NCBI GenBank assembly: GCA_014218235.1
Contig: CM024755.1
Coordinates: forward strand, 99,180,948-99,244,947
Direction of reading: 5' to 3'
Length of the DNA: 64,000 nt
From: Colocasia esculenta
Lineage: Eukaryota; Streptophyta; Magnoliopsida; Alismatales; Araceae
The notes beneath the pieces were generated by a model. That model had not been told where the DNA came from. It ran no database searches and saw only the letters and a program-made list of their open reading frames with translations. The stretch's first letter is position 1; each line of letters opens with the position of its first letter. The translations under genes were made by a program, and so were the position numbers. Shown here one piece after another: positions 22,505 through 33,299 of the stretch.

Positions 22505-25500
22505 TCTCGAGCATCCAAATGGTATCTGGACAGTGGATGCTCAAGGCACATGTCAGGTAATCAAAAGCTATTCTCTCATCTTCAAAATGAAGAAGGAACT
22601 GTTACATATGGAGATAACGGAAAAGGAACAGTGATAAGCAGTGGTTCTGTGAACAATAAAGGAAAGACAGCTATTGAAGATGTATTGTTTGTCAAAGGGC
22701 TAAAACATAATCTTATTAGCATCAGCCAGCTTTGTGACAGAGGTCATCAGATCCAGTTTCAAGAGTCAAAGTGCAGCATATTAAAAGATGGAGCAGTAAT
22801 TTTCGAGGCAAATAGAGAAAAGAACTTATATGTGCTCTATCTTGAAGAACTCAAGGATCAAAATGTCTGTCTAGCAGCAAATAAAGATCAATCAACTGAA
22901 TTGTGGCACAGAAGATTAGGACATTGCAACATAGATGGTATGAGAAAGTTGTTAAAGAAAAATCTTGTGGAAGGTCTGCCAAAAGTCAGTACTAAGATGG
23001 AAGGTGTTTGTAGACCTTGTACCAAAGGAAAACACTCCAAGAGCTCCTTCAAGTCGAAGACTGTGGTAACTACCTCAAAGCCTTTGGAACTCCTCCATAT
23101 GGATTTGTTTGGGCCAATGAGGACCACCAGTCTTGGAGGAATGAATTTTGGTTTTGTTATTGTCGATGACTATTCCAGATTTACATGGGTGTCATTCCTA
23201 GAGCATAAAGATGATACATTTGAAAGCTTTATCAGCTTTAGCAAGAAGGTTCAGAAAGATAAGAAATTCAGTATTATTAGCATTCGATCAGATCATGGAG
23301 GTGAATTTCAGAATGAGAAATTTGAAAAGTTCTGTGAAAATGAAGGGATTGAACACAATTTCTCAGCACCAAGGACACCACAGCAAAATGGAGTTGCTGA
23401 GAGGAAGAATAGAACTCTATTGTACATGGCAAGAACAATGTTGTTAGAATATAATTTGCCAAGATACTTTTGGGCTGAAGTAGTGAACACAGCAAGCTAT
23501 ATTATCAATAGAGTAATGATCAAGCCAATCCTAAAGAAGACTGCATACGAACTGTTTAAAGGAAAGAAGCCAAAGATCAGCCACTTTAGGACATTTGGAT
23601 GTCCTTGCTTCATTCACAATAATGGAAAAAGAGACATTGGTAAGTTGGATGTCAAATCAGATGAAGGTATCTTCATGGGGTATGCTTCTAAACCCAAAGG
23701 TTATAGAGTATTTAACAAATGTACCTTATTAATTGAACAGTCTGTGAATATTATTTTTGATGAGACTAACCCTTCCTTGAGAAAGGAAGAAGATAGTGAC
23801 AATGATGATGCAGACGAACTATCCAAGAAACTAAAGGATACCTCAATTGAAGACAGGGATGATCCACCTCTGGAAGACTTGCAACAACAAGATATTACAC
23901 ATGAAAATCTTCCAAAGGAGTGGAGATACAAGAAAGATCACCCACCTGAGAACATTATTGGTGATCCATCTGTAGGGGTAAGAACAAGAGGTAATGTAAT
24001 ACCTTGTGATTATCTAGTATTTGTCTCTCAAATAGAGCCTAAGATAGTCAATGAAGCTCTCACTGATGAATCTTGGATTATAGCCATGCAAGATGAACTA
24101 AATCAGTTCAAGAGAAACCAAGTATGGTCACTTGTTCCCAGACCATCAGACCATCTAATTATTGGCACCAAATGGGTGTTTAGAAACAAATTGGATGAGA
24201 CTGGTGTAATCTTAAGAAACAAGGTCAGATTGGTGGCTCAAGGCTACTCCCAAGAGGAAGGCATAGATTTCGATGAAACTTATGCATCTATAGCTAGACT
24301 TGAGGCTATTAGAATTTTATTAGCATATGCATCTGCTTTGGATTTAAAATTATTTCAAATGGATGTTAAATCCGTATTTTTAAATGGTTTAATTAAGGAA
24401 GAAGTGTATGTTGAACAGCCTCCAGGTTTTGATGATACAAATTTCCAAATCATGTTTTTAAACTTCATAATGCTTTATATGGTTTAAAGCAAGCACCAAG
24501 AGCCTGGTATGAAAGGCTTAGCTCTTTTTTATTAAACCATGGTTTCACTAGAGGACAGGTAGATAGCACTCTATTTGTAAAAACAAAAGTTAAAAACATA
24601 TTACTTGTATAGATTTATGTAGATGACATTATCTTTGGATCTACTGATGAACTCCGTTGCAAGTACTTTGAAAAGTTGATGCAGGGAGAGTTTCAGATGA
24701 GCATGATGGGGGAGCTAAATTATTTCCTTGGACTACAAATCAACCAAGGAAAAGATGGCACCCACATCTGTTAAGCAAAATACACCAAAGAGCTTTTGAA
24801 GAAATTTGGTTTTGAGAACACAAAGCCACTCTCAACACCCATGAGTACATCTACAAGGATGGATAGTGACAAGAATGGTAAGAAAGTAGATCAAAAGATC
24901 TACAGAGGTATGATTGGTTCATTGCTTTACTTAACGGCCAGTAGACCCGATATTCTATTCAGTGTATGCATGTGTGCAAGATATCAAGCAGATCCTAGAG
25001 AATCTCATTTGATCTCCGTAAAAAGAATATTTAGATACTTAGCTAGAACTCATGATTTAGGTTTGTGGTATCCAAAATTTTGTGAAATTAATCTAGTAGG
25101 ATATTCTGATGCTGACTATGCTGGATGCAAAGTAGATAGAAAAAGCACCAGTGGTTGTTGTCAATTTCTTGCAGGGTGTTTAATATCCTGGTCCTCAAAG
25201 AAACAAAATTCAGTGACATTGTCTATAGCTGAAGCTGAGTACGTGGCTGCTGGAAGTTGTTGTACACAACTCCTATGGATAAAGAAACAACTTGAAGATT
25301 TCGGACTAAATATCAAATCAATTCCACTACTATGTGACAACACCAGTGCTATCAATCTCACCAAAAGTCCAGTCCAGCATTCAAGGACCAAGCATATTGA
25401 GGTTAGATATTATTTTATTCATGATCATGTAGCAAATGGTAACATAGAAATATCCTTTATTGACTCAAATGGTCAAGCATATATTTTACAAAAGCCTTAC

Positions 25501-25581
25501 CCGAAGAGAGATTCACATCTCTTAGATGGGAATTGGGCATGTGTAATTTGTAAAAGACTTCTGTTTAAAACTGGGACATAA
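22505..25581 (+). pseudogene. CopA pol: protease, integrase, RT, RNase H
   Basis: Protease-like WYLDSGCSRHMSG near 22525 is followed by GAG-pre-integrase (LWHRRLGHCN), integrase core (HMDLFGPMRT, RSDHGGEF, TPQQNGVAERKNRTL), RT and RNase H (GYSDADYAGC, HIEVRYYFIHD). The frame is open from 22550 to 24487, then a one-base loss near 24445 shifts it. Stops follow at 24610-24612, right before the catalytic IYVDDIIFG, and at 24772-24774; both replace Gln codons of CopE. The last 40 residues are out of frame. Protease, integrase and RNase H look well kept while RT is dead. Confidence 0.85.
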
Positions 25582-25961
25582 ATGTTTAGAGTTAAGTAAA
25601 TTTATCTCCATGGCTTTAAGCAAAAGAAATTTAAATTGTTCCCTACTAGTCGCTCTCCTTAATAAAGTCTGCTAAGGTTGGTCAAACTTATTTGTCGTTT
25701 TCTGTCACCTCTTGGCGCTTCGCTTTTCGGTAAAACTTTTATTTAACCCCAAAATCGATGTGAAAACGATTCATCTCCCCCCCCCCCCTTTTTCACCTTT
25801 TTCCCTCTTTCGTCTGGTTGCCTGAGCCGATGCCTTAACGACTCCGACATCGCCTCTCTACTCATTTGAAGTTCCTCTCTTCTTCCAGCGAAGAATTTCT
25901 TTAGGACTTTTCTCTCCTCTTTCATCTCAACCTTCGATAAAATCCTCCTCACCCAAAGTCC
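25582..25961 (+). other. CopA spacer between pol and accessory ORF
   Basis: This 380-bp noncoding gap contains a copy of the LTR minisatellite motif (AAATCGATGTGAAA and AACGATT, 25752-25771), a polyC run and a pyrimidine-rich leader (ccctctttcgtctggttgcc) that is conserved in CopE. It ends at the accessory ATG. Confidence 0.5.
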
Positions 25962-28900
25962 ATGGCATCGTCCATTATCTCTGGCAGTTTGGGTGGCTAC
26001 AGAGCTGAGTTTCTATCGGCAGAGCAGCGGGAAAGTTTTACTTTCGTGAAGACCAAGCTTTGCGGGAATAAGGCGGTAGATGTTGCGGATCTTGAGAAGA
26101 ATGGTATGATCAGTGTAGTAGCCGCTATAAGAAGGATGCAGTGGATGGGAATTACCACCTTCTCTGAGGTTAGCTATCCGGACCTCGTGAAGGCATTTTA
26201 TGTATGCTTGAGAACAGAGGCCGACGGGTCCTTGATTTCATCTGTCAAGGGAACCCAAATCAAGATTGATCATAAAGTTTTGAAGACCCTGTTTGATGTG
26301 AGCACATCTGGTCATAGTGGAATCCACTCAGTGGACTCCCAGGCAAAGGGTCTAGGTAATGTTGGTTCAGAATTTAGACTGAAAGATGGCAAATTAGATA
26401 TCAATCAGTTGAATGTCTTCAATCGCCTTCTGCACTTCGTTGTCTGTCAAATACTTGTTCCTAGAAGTGCTACTTTCTCAACTTGCACCAAGGCAGATTC
26501 GGATATGATGTTTTGGGCCGTTCAGAACCAAGAAATCAACATGGCTGAGGTAATGATGGAAAGGATGAAGTTTGCCCGTGATCAAATATGAGATACCAAG
26601 AGTAAGTTGAATGTATCCCTGCCCTATGCTCACTTGCTCACCAAAGTCTTTCAGCACTTTGGAGTAGATGTTTCTGGCACCGTTGTAGAGAAAATGGGCC
26701 AAGCAATTAGGTCCCGAAATCTAAGGAAAAGCGGTTTTTTAGTGGTCAACGGAGTTTGAACCAAGACATCAGTAGCTGAGGGTGAACCCATCCTAGGGGA
26801 AGCCCAAGAAGTCCAACTCGAAGCAGTGGCAGCAGAATCAGAGGGTCCATCAGCAGTTGCAGAACCAGTAGCAAGAGAGGCCGCAGCGCCTAGTGCTTCA
26901 CTGGAAGTTGCTGCCAACACAGAAGTTGCAATGGAGACTCCGGTAGCTGAAGAAAATGTAGCATTAGCAGATTCTGTCAGAAGTTCAAAGGATCCTCTTC
27001 CCACCTCCTCTGTGGCTTCTGTACTCCGTCAAGTATTAGACTCCATTCACTCCTCCCTAGTGGTTCAAAACACCAGTGGGAGTTTGGTTGACCAATCTGT
27101 AGCACCTGGCCACATTGAAGATTCTGTATTGATTGATGCTCCTATTTAGGGGGAGCAAGGAAGATTTGTGGAGGATGCTCCTATTCAGGGGGAGCAAGAT
27201 ATTGAGAAGGAAGCAGCATCTCAAGGGGCACTTTCTGAAGATGCTCCTGTAAATGAAGAGCATTTTGAAGTTCCAATAGAGGTCGAGGATCAAGTGGAAA
27301 AGGGAAGCCCCAGTAAGAAAACTGCTCACAAAAGGCAGAAGAAATTTTTACAGAAGATGCACTTAAAGCCCATCTTGAAGCGATTGGATGATCAAGGTGC
27401 AGTCCTGGACTCAGTGCGGTCAGCTGTGAGTTCTATCTTTGAGCGCCAGGCTTCCTTGTCAAATGACATTTTTCAAACAAATGTTGCCATGAAGTGGTTC
27501 AATAAGGAGCTGAGCTCTATGAAGATGTTGTTGTCTGAGGTTTTGAAGGCAGTAGCGCCCAAAGATCCTACTCCTATAGAGCGTGAGCCTTCAGGGCCAA
27601 GTGAAGATAATGCAGGGCCATCAGGGCAAATCAGTGTTGATCTTGTGGAGCTGCCATCAGGGCGTTCAGTTGTTGCTCAAGCAGGGCCATCAGGGCCTTC
27701 AGTTGTTGCTCCAGCAGGCCATCAGGGCCAAGTGTTGAAGTTCAGCCCTCTGAAAAGTTGCCTAGTGAAGATTTTGATTTGTGTCAGGAGTCTGGGCCGG
27801 AGAAGGAGTCACTTAATCCAGTGGAACCGGTAGCTGAAAGCGCAAACCAGGCTATAGCTCCTGAGCCCCCTGCCTCTTCTTCTCTTCCCACTCCAGCTGC
27901 TCCCTCTCCACCATCCTCTTCCACTGCACCTCCAGCTCCAACCACCTTTAAACGACCTCGTCCAAGATCTGTTTCCTCTCCCCAACCATTTCCCTCTCAA
28001 CTTACTTCATCTCCTGTTTCTTCCACCATTGTTCCCTCTCCACCATCTTCCCCTCAGATTCCACCAGCATCCTCTTCAGCTGGGCCATCTTCTTCTTCTG
28101 GTCTTTCCTCTTCAGGACCATCTGCTCTTCCTACCACAACTCCTGCTTCTATCTTCAATCCACCTACACCTCCCTCTTTCATTACCATTATCCCTGAGGG
28201 TGCCCAACTCAGACAAATAGAAATCCAGGATATCAAGGATGAATTTGAAGTAGCAATACTTCGTTCAGTCCTGGCTGTTGGGACCCACTCTTACAGGACA
28301 GGCTCTTCTAGTCATGTCTCTAAGAAGAGGAGACTCACGTCCTCTCATCCTGTCTCTTCTGAACCTTGTTATCCTCCCCTTTGGTTTTCCCTCTCTATCT
28401 CCAATAAGCAGAAACTTATCTATGAAGAATATCTTCAAAAGGTAGTTTTTTCCCACATTTTTGGCCTTCCCTTCCAAAATCTTTCTGATCATCTTACCAC
28501 CATCTTTCCTTATACCCATCTCTCTAAGGCTCAACAGTCAAAAGTCTTCTCCATGACTGAAGCCAAAACTGAAGAGCAGTGGGGTCGGAGCAACAAAGAT
28601 TTGTACAGTCAATTCCGTCGAGTTCAAGCTGCCCGATATCCACCTAGGGAAGCTCCTCTTCCCCTTTCTGAGTGGTTCCAAATCCATCTCAAAAATTTGT
28701 TTGGCCCTTTCATTCAGAAAGAGATCAAATTTATTCGGCAGTATCAGATGTACAGTAACTACTGCTATGTAAATCGCCTCTCAGAATCTCAGTTGGGTCA
28801 GTTTCGTGCAGCCATCAGGGCCCTCAGTTCAAGCACAGCTCATACTAAGTCCCTTCAGGTCGATTTTCCACCTTGGTTATTCCTGATGTAGTGTTCCTTC

Positions 28901-29591
28901 TCCCTCTCCATGCTTTGATTATGTACTCTTCTGTGGGAACACTTATCTTTGAGCGAGCTGCAAGGGTAATGGCCAGATTATTTGTGCAAGATGGCCGTGA
29001 CTTATATTTCCCAAGATTCATCTTCAGGTAATATCTTCAAGGGCATATCAAGGCAAATGTTCTGGCCCCCATTCTCTCTGAATGCGAGCGGTTGTCTCCT
29101 GAAGAGTAGACGAAGCTCTATCCCTTGTCTGCTCAGCAGCTAGGCGATCTAAATGCATCTCAGGCCAGCTCCAATCAACCTCCCTTGTCTCCTGGTGAAT
29201 TTTTGGATGCCAACTCTCTTCACCTCATCCGAGATTCCTTTCTGATCTGGGTCAAAAGATACAAGGTTTTCTTGGCTTTAAAGAAAGAGCTTAAGTCGCT
29301 TAAGATTAACTATCCCCTCAAGATTGAAGCTTTTCTTCGTTTGCCAGTTTTGGGTCCTTCTTAACCTACAAGTTAGCCATTGGCAATGTTAAGTATGGGG
29401 ATTTCATTTCAGATCAAAGGCAGCTTCATATCAAAAGGATGGCTCCCACCATGGGACCCTCCTATCAAATTGAAATTGGGGCCTTTCAAGCCTTTTTTGA
29501 AGAGCAGGAACGCCAGGCACTCCCTGTCATCAGGTGCTTTGGCTCCTTGTTATCCCCTGCTAATTACTTATCTGTAAATCCTCAAAACTAA
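25962..29591 (+). pseudogene. CopA accessory ORF, about 1.2 thousand codons, broken
   Basis: The start is MASSIISGSLGGYRAEFL at 25962. The first 209 codons form a globular domain resembling the 'putative plant transposon protein' family (VKAFYVCLR, VKGTQIKID, FVVCQILVPRSATFS). TGA at 26589-26591 replaces a Trp codon of CopE. Then come an acidic stretch with DAPIQGEQ-type repeats, a basic segment and coiled coil (27300-27570), GPSGP repeats, a Pro/Ser-rich linker (27850-28170) and a second globular region (28190-29591) with PLSEWFQIHLKNLFGPFI. Frame changes fall near 27780, 28880 and 29350. No transmembrane segment is evident. Function unknown. Confidence 0.75.
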
Positions 29592-29665
29592 TCAATATAT
29601 GTTGGTTGTCTGCCCTTCCATCTTTTCTTTTCATTCTTTGTCTCAGATTATCTTTTTGCTTAATG

Positions 29666-29683
29666 ACAAAAAGGGGGAGAAAA
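29666..29683 (+). other. Second (upstream) purine tract of CopA
   Basis: The run acaaaaagggggagaaaa lies about 65 bp before the LTR-adjacent tract and is more perfect than it. CopE has the same pair. Confidence 0.5.
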
Positions 29684-29733
29684 TACTTAGCATGTCTGAA
29701 ATATTCATGCTTATTGATAAATTTTGTCATCAC

Positions 29734-29748
29734 CAAAAATGGGGAGAT
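29734..29748 (+). other. CopA polypurine tract at 3' LTR
   Basis: caaaaatggggagat abuts the 3' LTR start TGATGATCAG at 29749; one T interrupts the purines. Confidence 0.75.
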
Positions 29749-32111
29749 TGATGATCAGTCTGTCCCCGTGTAATTTTAAGTATATATTTATTTTGGTGAC
29801 TAACAAAACCTTATCAAAGTTCTTTAAGTCTTAAGTACAGAAATACTCCAAAGTCAATCAAGCCAATATTGGTAAGTATTATATTTCTGAAACATTAATT
29901 ATTTCAAGATTGTATCTATCTAAGTCCACATTGATTTCGGTTGAAAGTCACAACGATTTCCTTCATGTATATCATTTTAAATAGAGCTATAACGATTTGC
30001 TCATCGCAACGATTTCTTAAGTCATCATAACGATTTGCCCATCGGAACGATTTGCCCATCGGAACGATTTGCTCATCGCAATGATTTGCCCATCGTAACG
30101 ATTTGCTCATCGCAACAATTTCTTAAGTCATCATAACGATTTGCCCATCGTAACAATTTGCGCATCGCAACGATTTCTTAAGTCACCATAACGATTTGCG
30201 CATCGCAACGATTTGCTCACCGCAACGATTCCTTAAGTTATCGTAATGATTCGCTCATCGTAATGATTTGCTCATCGCAACGATTCATTAAGTCATCATA
30301 ACGATTCGATCATCGTAACGATCTGCTCATCACAACGATTCATTAAGTCATCATAACGATTCGCTCATCATAACGATTTGCTCATCGCAACGATTCGTTA
30401 AGTCATCATAACGATTCGATCATCGTAACGATTTGCTCATTGCAACGATTCATTAAGTCATCATAACGATTCGCTCATCATAACGATTTGCTCATCTCAA
30501 CGATTTGTTAAGTCATCATAACGATTCGCTCATCATAACGATTTACTTTGCGCAACGATTTCTTTAGCGCTCATAACAATTTGCTTTGCGCAATGATTTC
30601 TTTAGCGCTCATAACAATTTGCTTTGCGCAATTATTTCTTTAGCGCTCATAATGATTTGCTTTGCGCAACGATTTCTTTAGCGCTCATAACGATTTGCTT
30701 TGCGCAACGATTTCTTTAGCGCTCATAACGATTTACTTTGCGCAACGATTTCTTTAGTGCTCATAACGATTTACTTTGCGCAACGATTTCTTTAGCGCTC
30801 ATAATGATTTGCTTTGCGCAATGATTTCTTTAGCGCTCATAACGATTTGCTTTGCGCAACTATTTCTTTAGCGCTCATAATGATTTCTTTCTATAACGAC
30901 TTGTTAAGTGCTCATAACGATTTCTTCAGTAAACACTTGATCATAACGATTTCATAAGTCATATAGACATCGACTTTATGTTTTATATTGACTTAGTATT
31001 TATCTTATTTCTGAAAGCGTTGAATAGCCAAAGTCGTCACATATCTATCTGACTGTTGTGCATTTAATGAAGACAGAACATATCTCTTCATGCATGCAGA
31101 TGATATCTTTTCATTATCGTGCATATTCTGTCAACATCTTTTAGAACAAGCTATTTGGCATTGCCATTTTGGTGAATACTCACATCAACGTGTACTGACA
31201 ACAAGAGACAGCCTAGCTGTCTACTGTTCTAGCATTTAATATGTGCAGGGTCCTAAAGACATTCTGTCATACAACGTTGGACCATATAGACACCAGAAGA
31301 CCTTATCTCTTTGCGTGCTCAAATGCATAAAAGATTGTTGACTAGAAGTTTCCAAATGTCGAGCAGTCTAACGTCTACCAAACAAAGAGACAACGGTTAC
31401 TTCAACGGCTACATTTCAAATTGGACATATAAATTCAAGATAGCAGCTCCAGAAGATGAATCATCATTGCATACTACAAGCATTGCAGATCTTCTGAAAG
31501 AATTCGAGAGCCAAGAATTCAGTTCCAGTGTGTCTTTAGCTTTTTGCTTTCCATGTTGTAATAGAAATCCTAAGAAAGCCAGTATAGTGCTGAAAGAGTG
31601 CCTTGTCTAGATTATTTGCTCTCAGTACTAGTAGCTTCAGATCTTGACTTGCTAAAGCTTGATCTAGGGGCTTGAATTCCTGCTTATCCTTTTTGTGTTG
31701 TTGTTCCTTCTGTTGTGAAGGAGGACCTCGTGGGGAGCCAGGGTGTTTTGTTCCCTTCTGTTGTGAAGGAAGACCTGGTGGGGTTCCAGGGTGTTGAAGT
31801 TCCCTTCTTGTGAAGGAAGACCAGCTGAGCTGGGTGTTGTTTTTGTCCATAGGGGGACTATACCCTAGTTAGTAGAATCTTGAGTTGTTGCTCAGGGACT
31901 GGACGTAGGACTCCTAAGGAGAGGAGGTCTGAACCAGGATAATTCCTTGTGTTGTGTGATTGCTCATTGTGTGTTTGTCTTTTATACTAATCTTCTCTAA
32001 CCTTCATCAAAGTACATCTTTCTATGAATGTTTTAAGTACAGGTACTAATCAAGTAAAATTTTAAAAGACCCATTCACCCCCCCCCCTCTGGGCTCGTCA
32101 ACTGGGCAACA
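29749..32111 (+). repeat. CopA 3' LTR
   Basis: The 2363-bp LTR runs from TGATGATCAG to GGGCAACA, followed by the catgc duplicate. It carries the longer minisatellite, TATA box, hairpin module and polyC run in the same order as the 5' LTR. No gene is seen. Confidence 0.92.
29951..30960 (+). repeat. U3 minisatellite of CopA 3' LTR
   Basis: It has the same 38-bp unit as the 5' LTR array but is about 220 bp longer, mostly through extra AGCGCT/TTGCGC-type units (30545-30890). Confidence 0.85.
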
Positions 32112-32522
32112 CATGCATCGCCTGGGAAGGGTTTTCCTAAACTTGTTGATGACCGGGAGCAAAAGCAGGAGACGGGTCAAGTTGGGGAGAGCTCGGATTC
32201 AAATCCTTGGGTCATGGGGGGTCTGGCCGTAGGGAGGTCCATCTGTTGAATAACATCATCATCTTGGATGTTCTCCAAAGCTGTGAACCTACTGCCAGTG
32301 ATGCTTGGTTCCGGAGCTTCCTGTTGAACCTTTCTTCGCCAGACCTTCTTATTGAAACCATTACCTTCCTCCTGTCCCTGCTCCTGCAATGTAGAGACCC
32401 CTTGGGGATCATCTCAAGACCCTTTGTTTCTTGTGGCAGTCTGAGGCCGCGTGACCCAGCTTATGACAGAAAGAACAAATAGCAAGAATTCTGTAATAGA
32501 TAATTTTCTGCCAGAACCCTTC
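32112..32522 (-). pseudogene. LineG ORF1, middle part with CCHC knuckle
   Basis: At about 32480-32430 the minus strand encodes CSFCHKLGHAASDC, a CCHC knuckle typical of plant LINE ORF1. A one-base slip follows, then a charged linker (EQGQEEGNGFNKKVWRR, SRFTALENIQDDD). The N-terminal half of ORF1 is absent because the insertion is truncated. The first five bases, catgc, are the CopA target duplicate. Confidence 0.7.
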
Positions 32523-33299
32523 TAAATTTCTGTAAAAGGAATGTGATCATGAAATAATGCTGGAAATTCTTGAATAATTATGTTTCTAACACATTAGGGT
32601 TTCATAATATTTTTATGTATTCGTGATGACTTTTAGCAAGTTCTAAAACTGTTACACCTGACTGTCCTACTGTGTACCTTTTGTGGATGAAATTAGCGGT
32701 AAATGTGACTGAATCATGTTTTAATTATTATAATTGCTTTGCAGATTCAAAAAATGTGATGAATTCAGCATGTGATAGGTTTACTATTGGGGATTTGTGA
32801 TTAAAATTTCATGGCATTCTGATAACAGTGGACACTGTTATGGGTTATATGATAGAAAATAACCATGTTGATCATGCCAATGTTATTTATATGTACTTCA
32901 GTAATTAGCAGCATGATTAGGGTTGTTTTTATGATCTAATTAACATTGTGAACAGTAGCATCATGTTAGATAAAACTGATCATATGTAAATTGTTTACCA
33001 GTGAGTGCAATGAGTAAATTAATGCATATGAATAATATGAACTATGTGATTAATACAAATTGTGTAAAATTGTGCTGTGTGTGACACTACTACCATAGAG
33101 GGCTGTGGAACCGTACCATAGTAAAGTCCCTACGGGAAGGTTCATAGTGTGTGAAATATTATGGGCAATTAGGATGAAATCCTGGAGGTAGACAAGTACC
33201 ACTAGTTAGGGTGGAGAGTGCTTCTCCCTGTTCTGCGCAGTTAACCAAGATCTATCACTATGTTGCCTAGGTGATAGGTATGTGAATGTATATGTGTGT
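32523..33299 (+). repeat. GypB 3' LTR, piece 2
   Basis: It aligns with about 7401-8182 of the 5' LTR. In a hand alignment of about 175 bases at its start I count around ten differences. It is cut at 33299 by LtrH, with tgtgt repeated on the other side. No gene is seen. Confidence 0.85.

Larger units (their letters stand above)
19253..32111 (+). mobile_element. CopA: SIRE-like Copia element
   Basis: It is a complete structure of 12.86 kb flanked by catgc (19248-19252 and 32112-32116). LTRs start TGATGAT and end GGGCAATA/GGGCAACA. A primer site, gag, pol, accessory ORF and purine tract are in the usual order. It shares family-level sequence with CopE but lies in the opposite orientation, within LineG. 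Confidence 0.92.
14623..32522 (-). mobile_element. LineG: L1-type LINE, 5' truncated, split by CopA
   Basis: On the minus strand the LINE begins at 32522 within ORF1, is broken by CopA (19253-32111, catgc duplicates) and ends at about 14623 in a (TAAA)n tail. About 5.0 kb of LINE sequence is present. It lies in the 3' LTR of GypB. The missing start of ORF1 fits the common 5' truncation of target-primed insertions. The LINE's own target duplicate is unclear because of the A/T-rich site. Confidence 0.85.
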
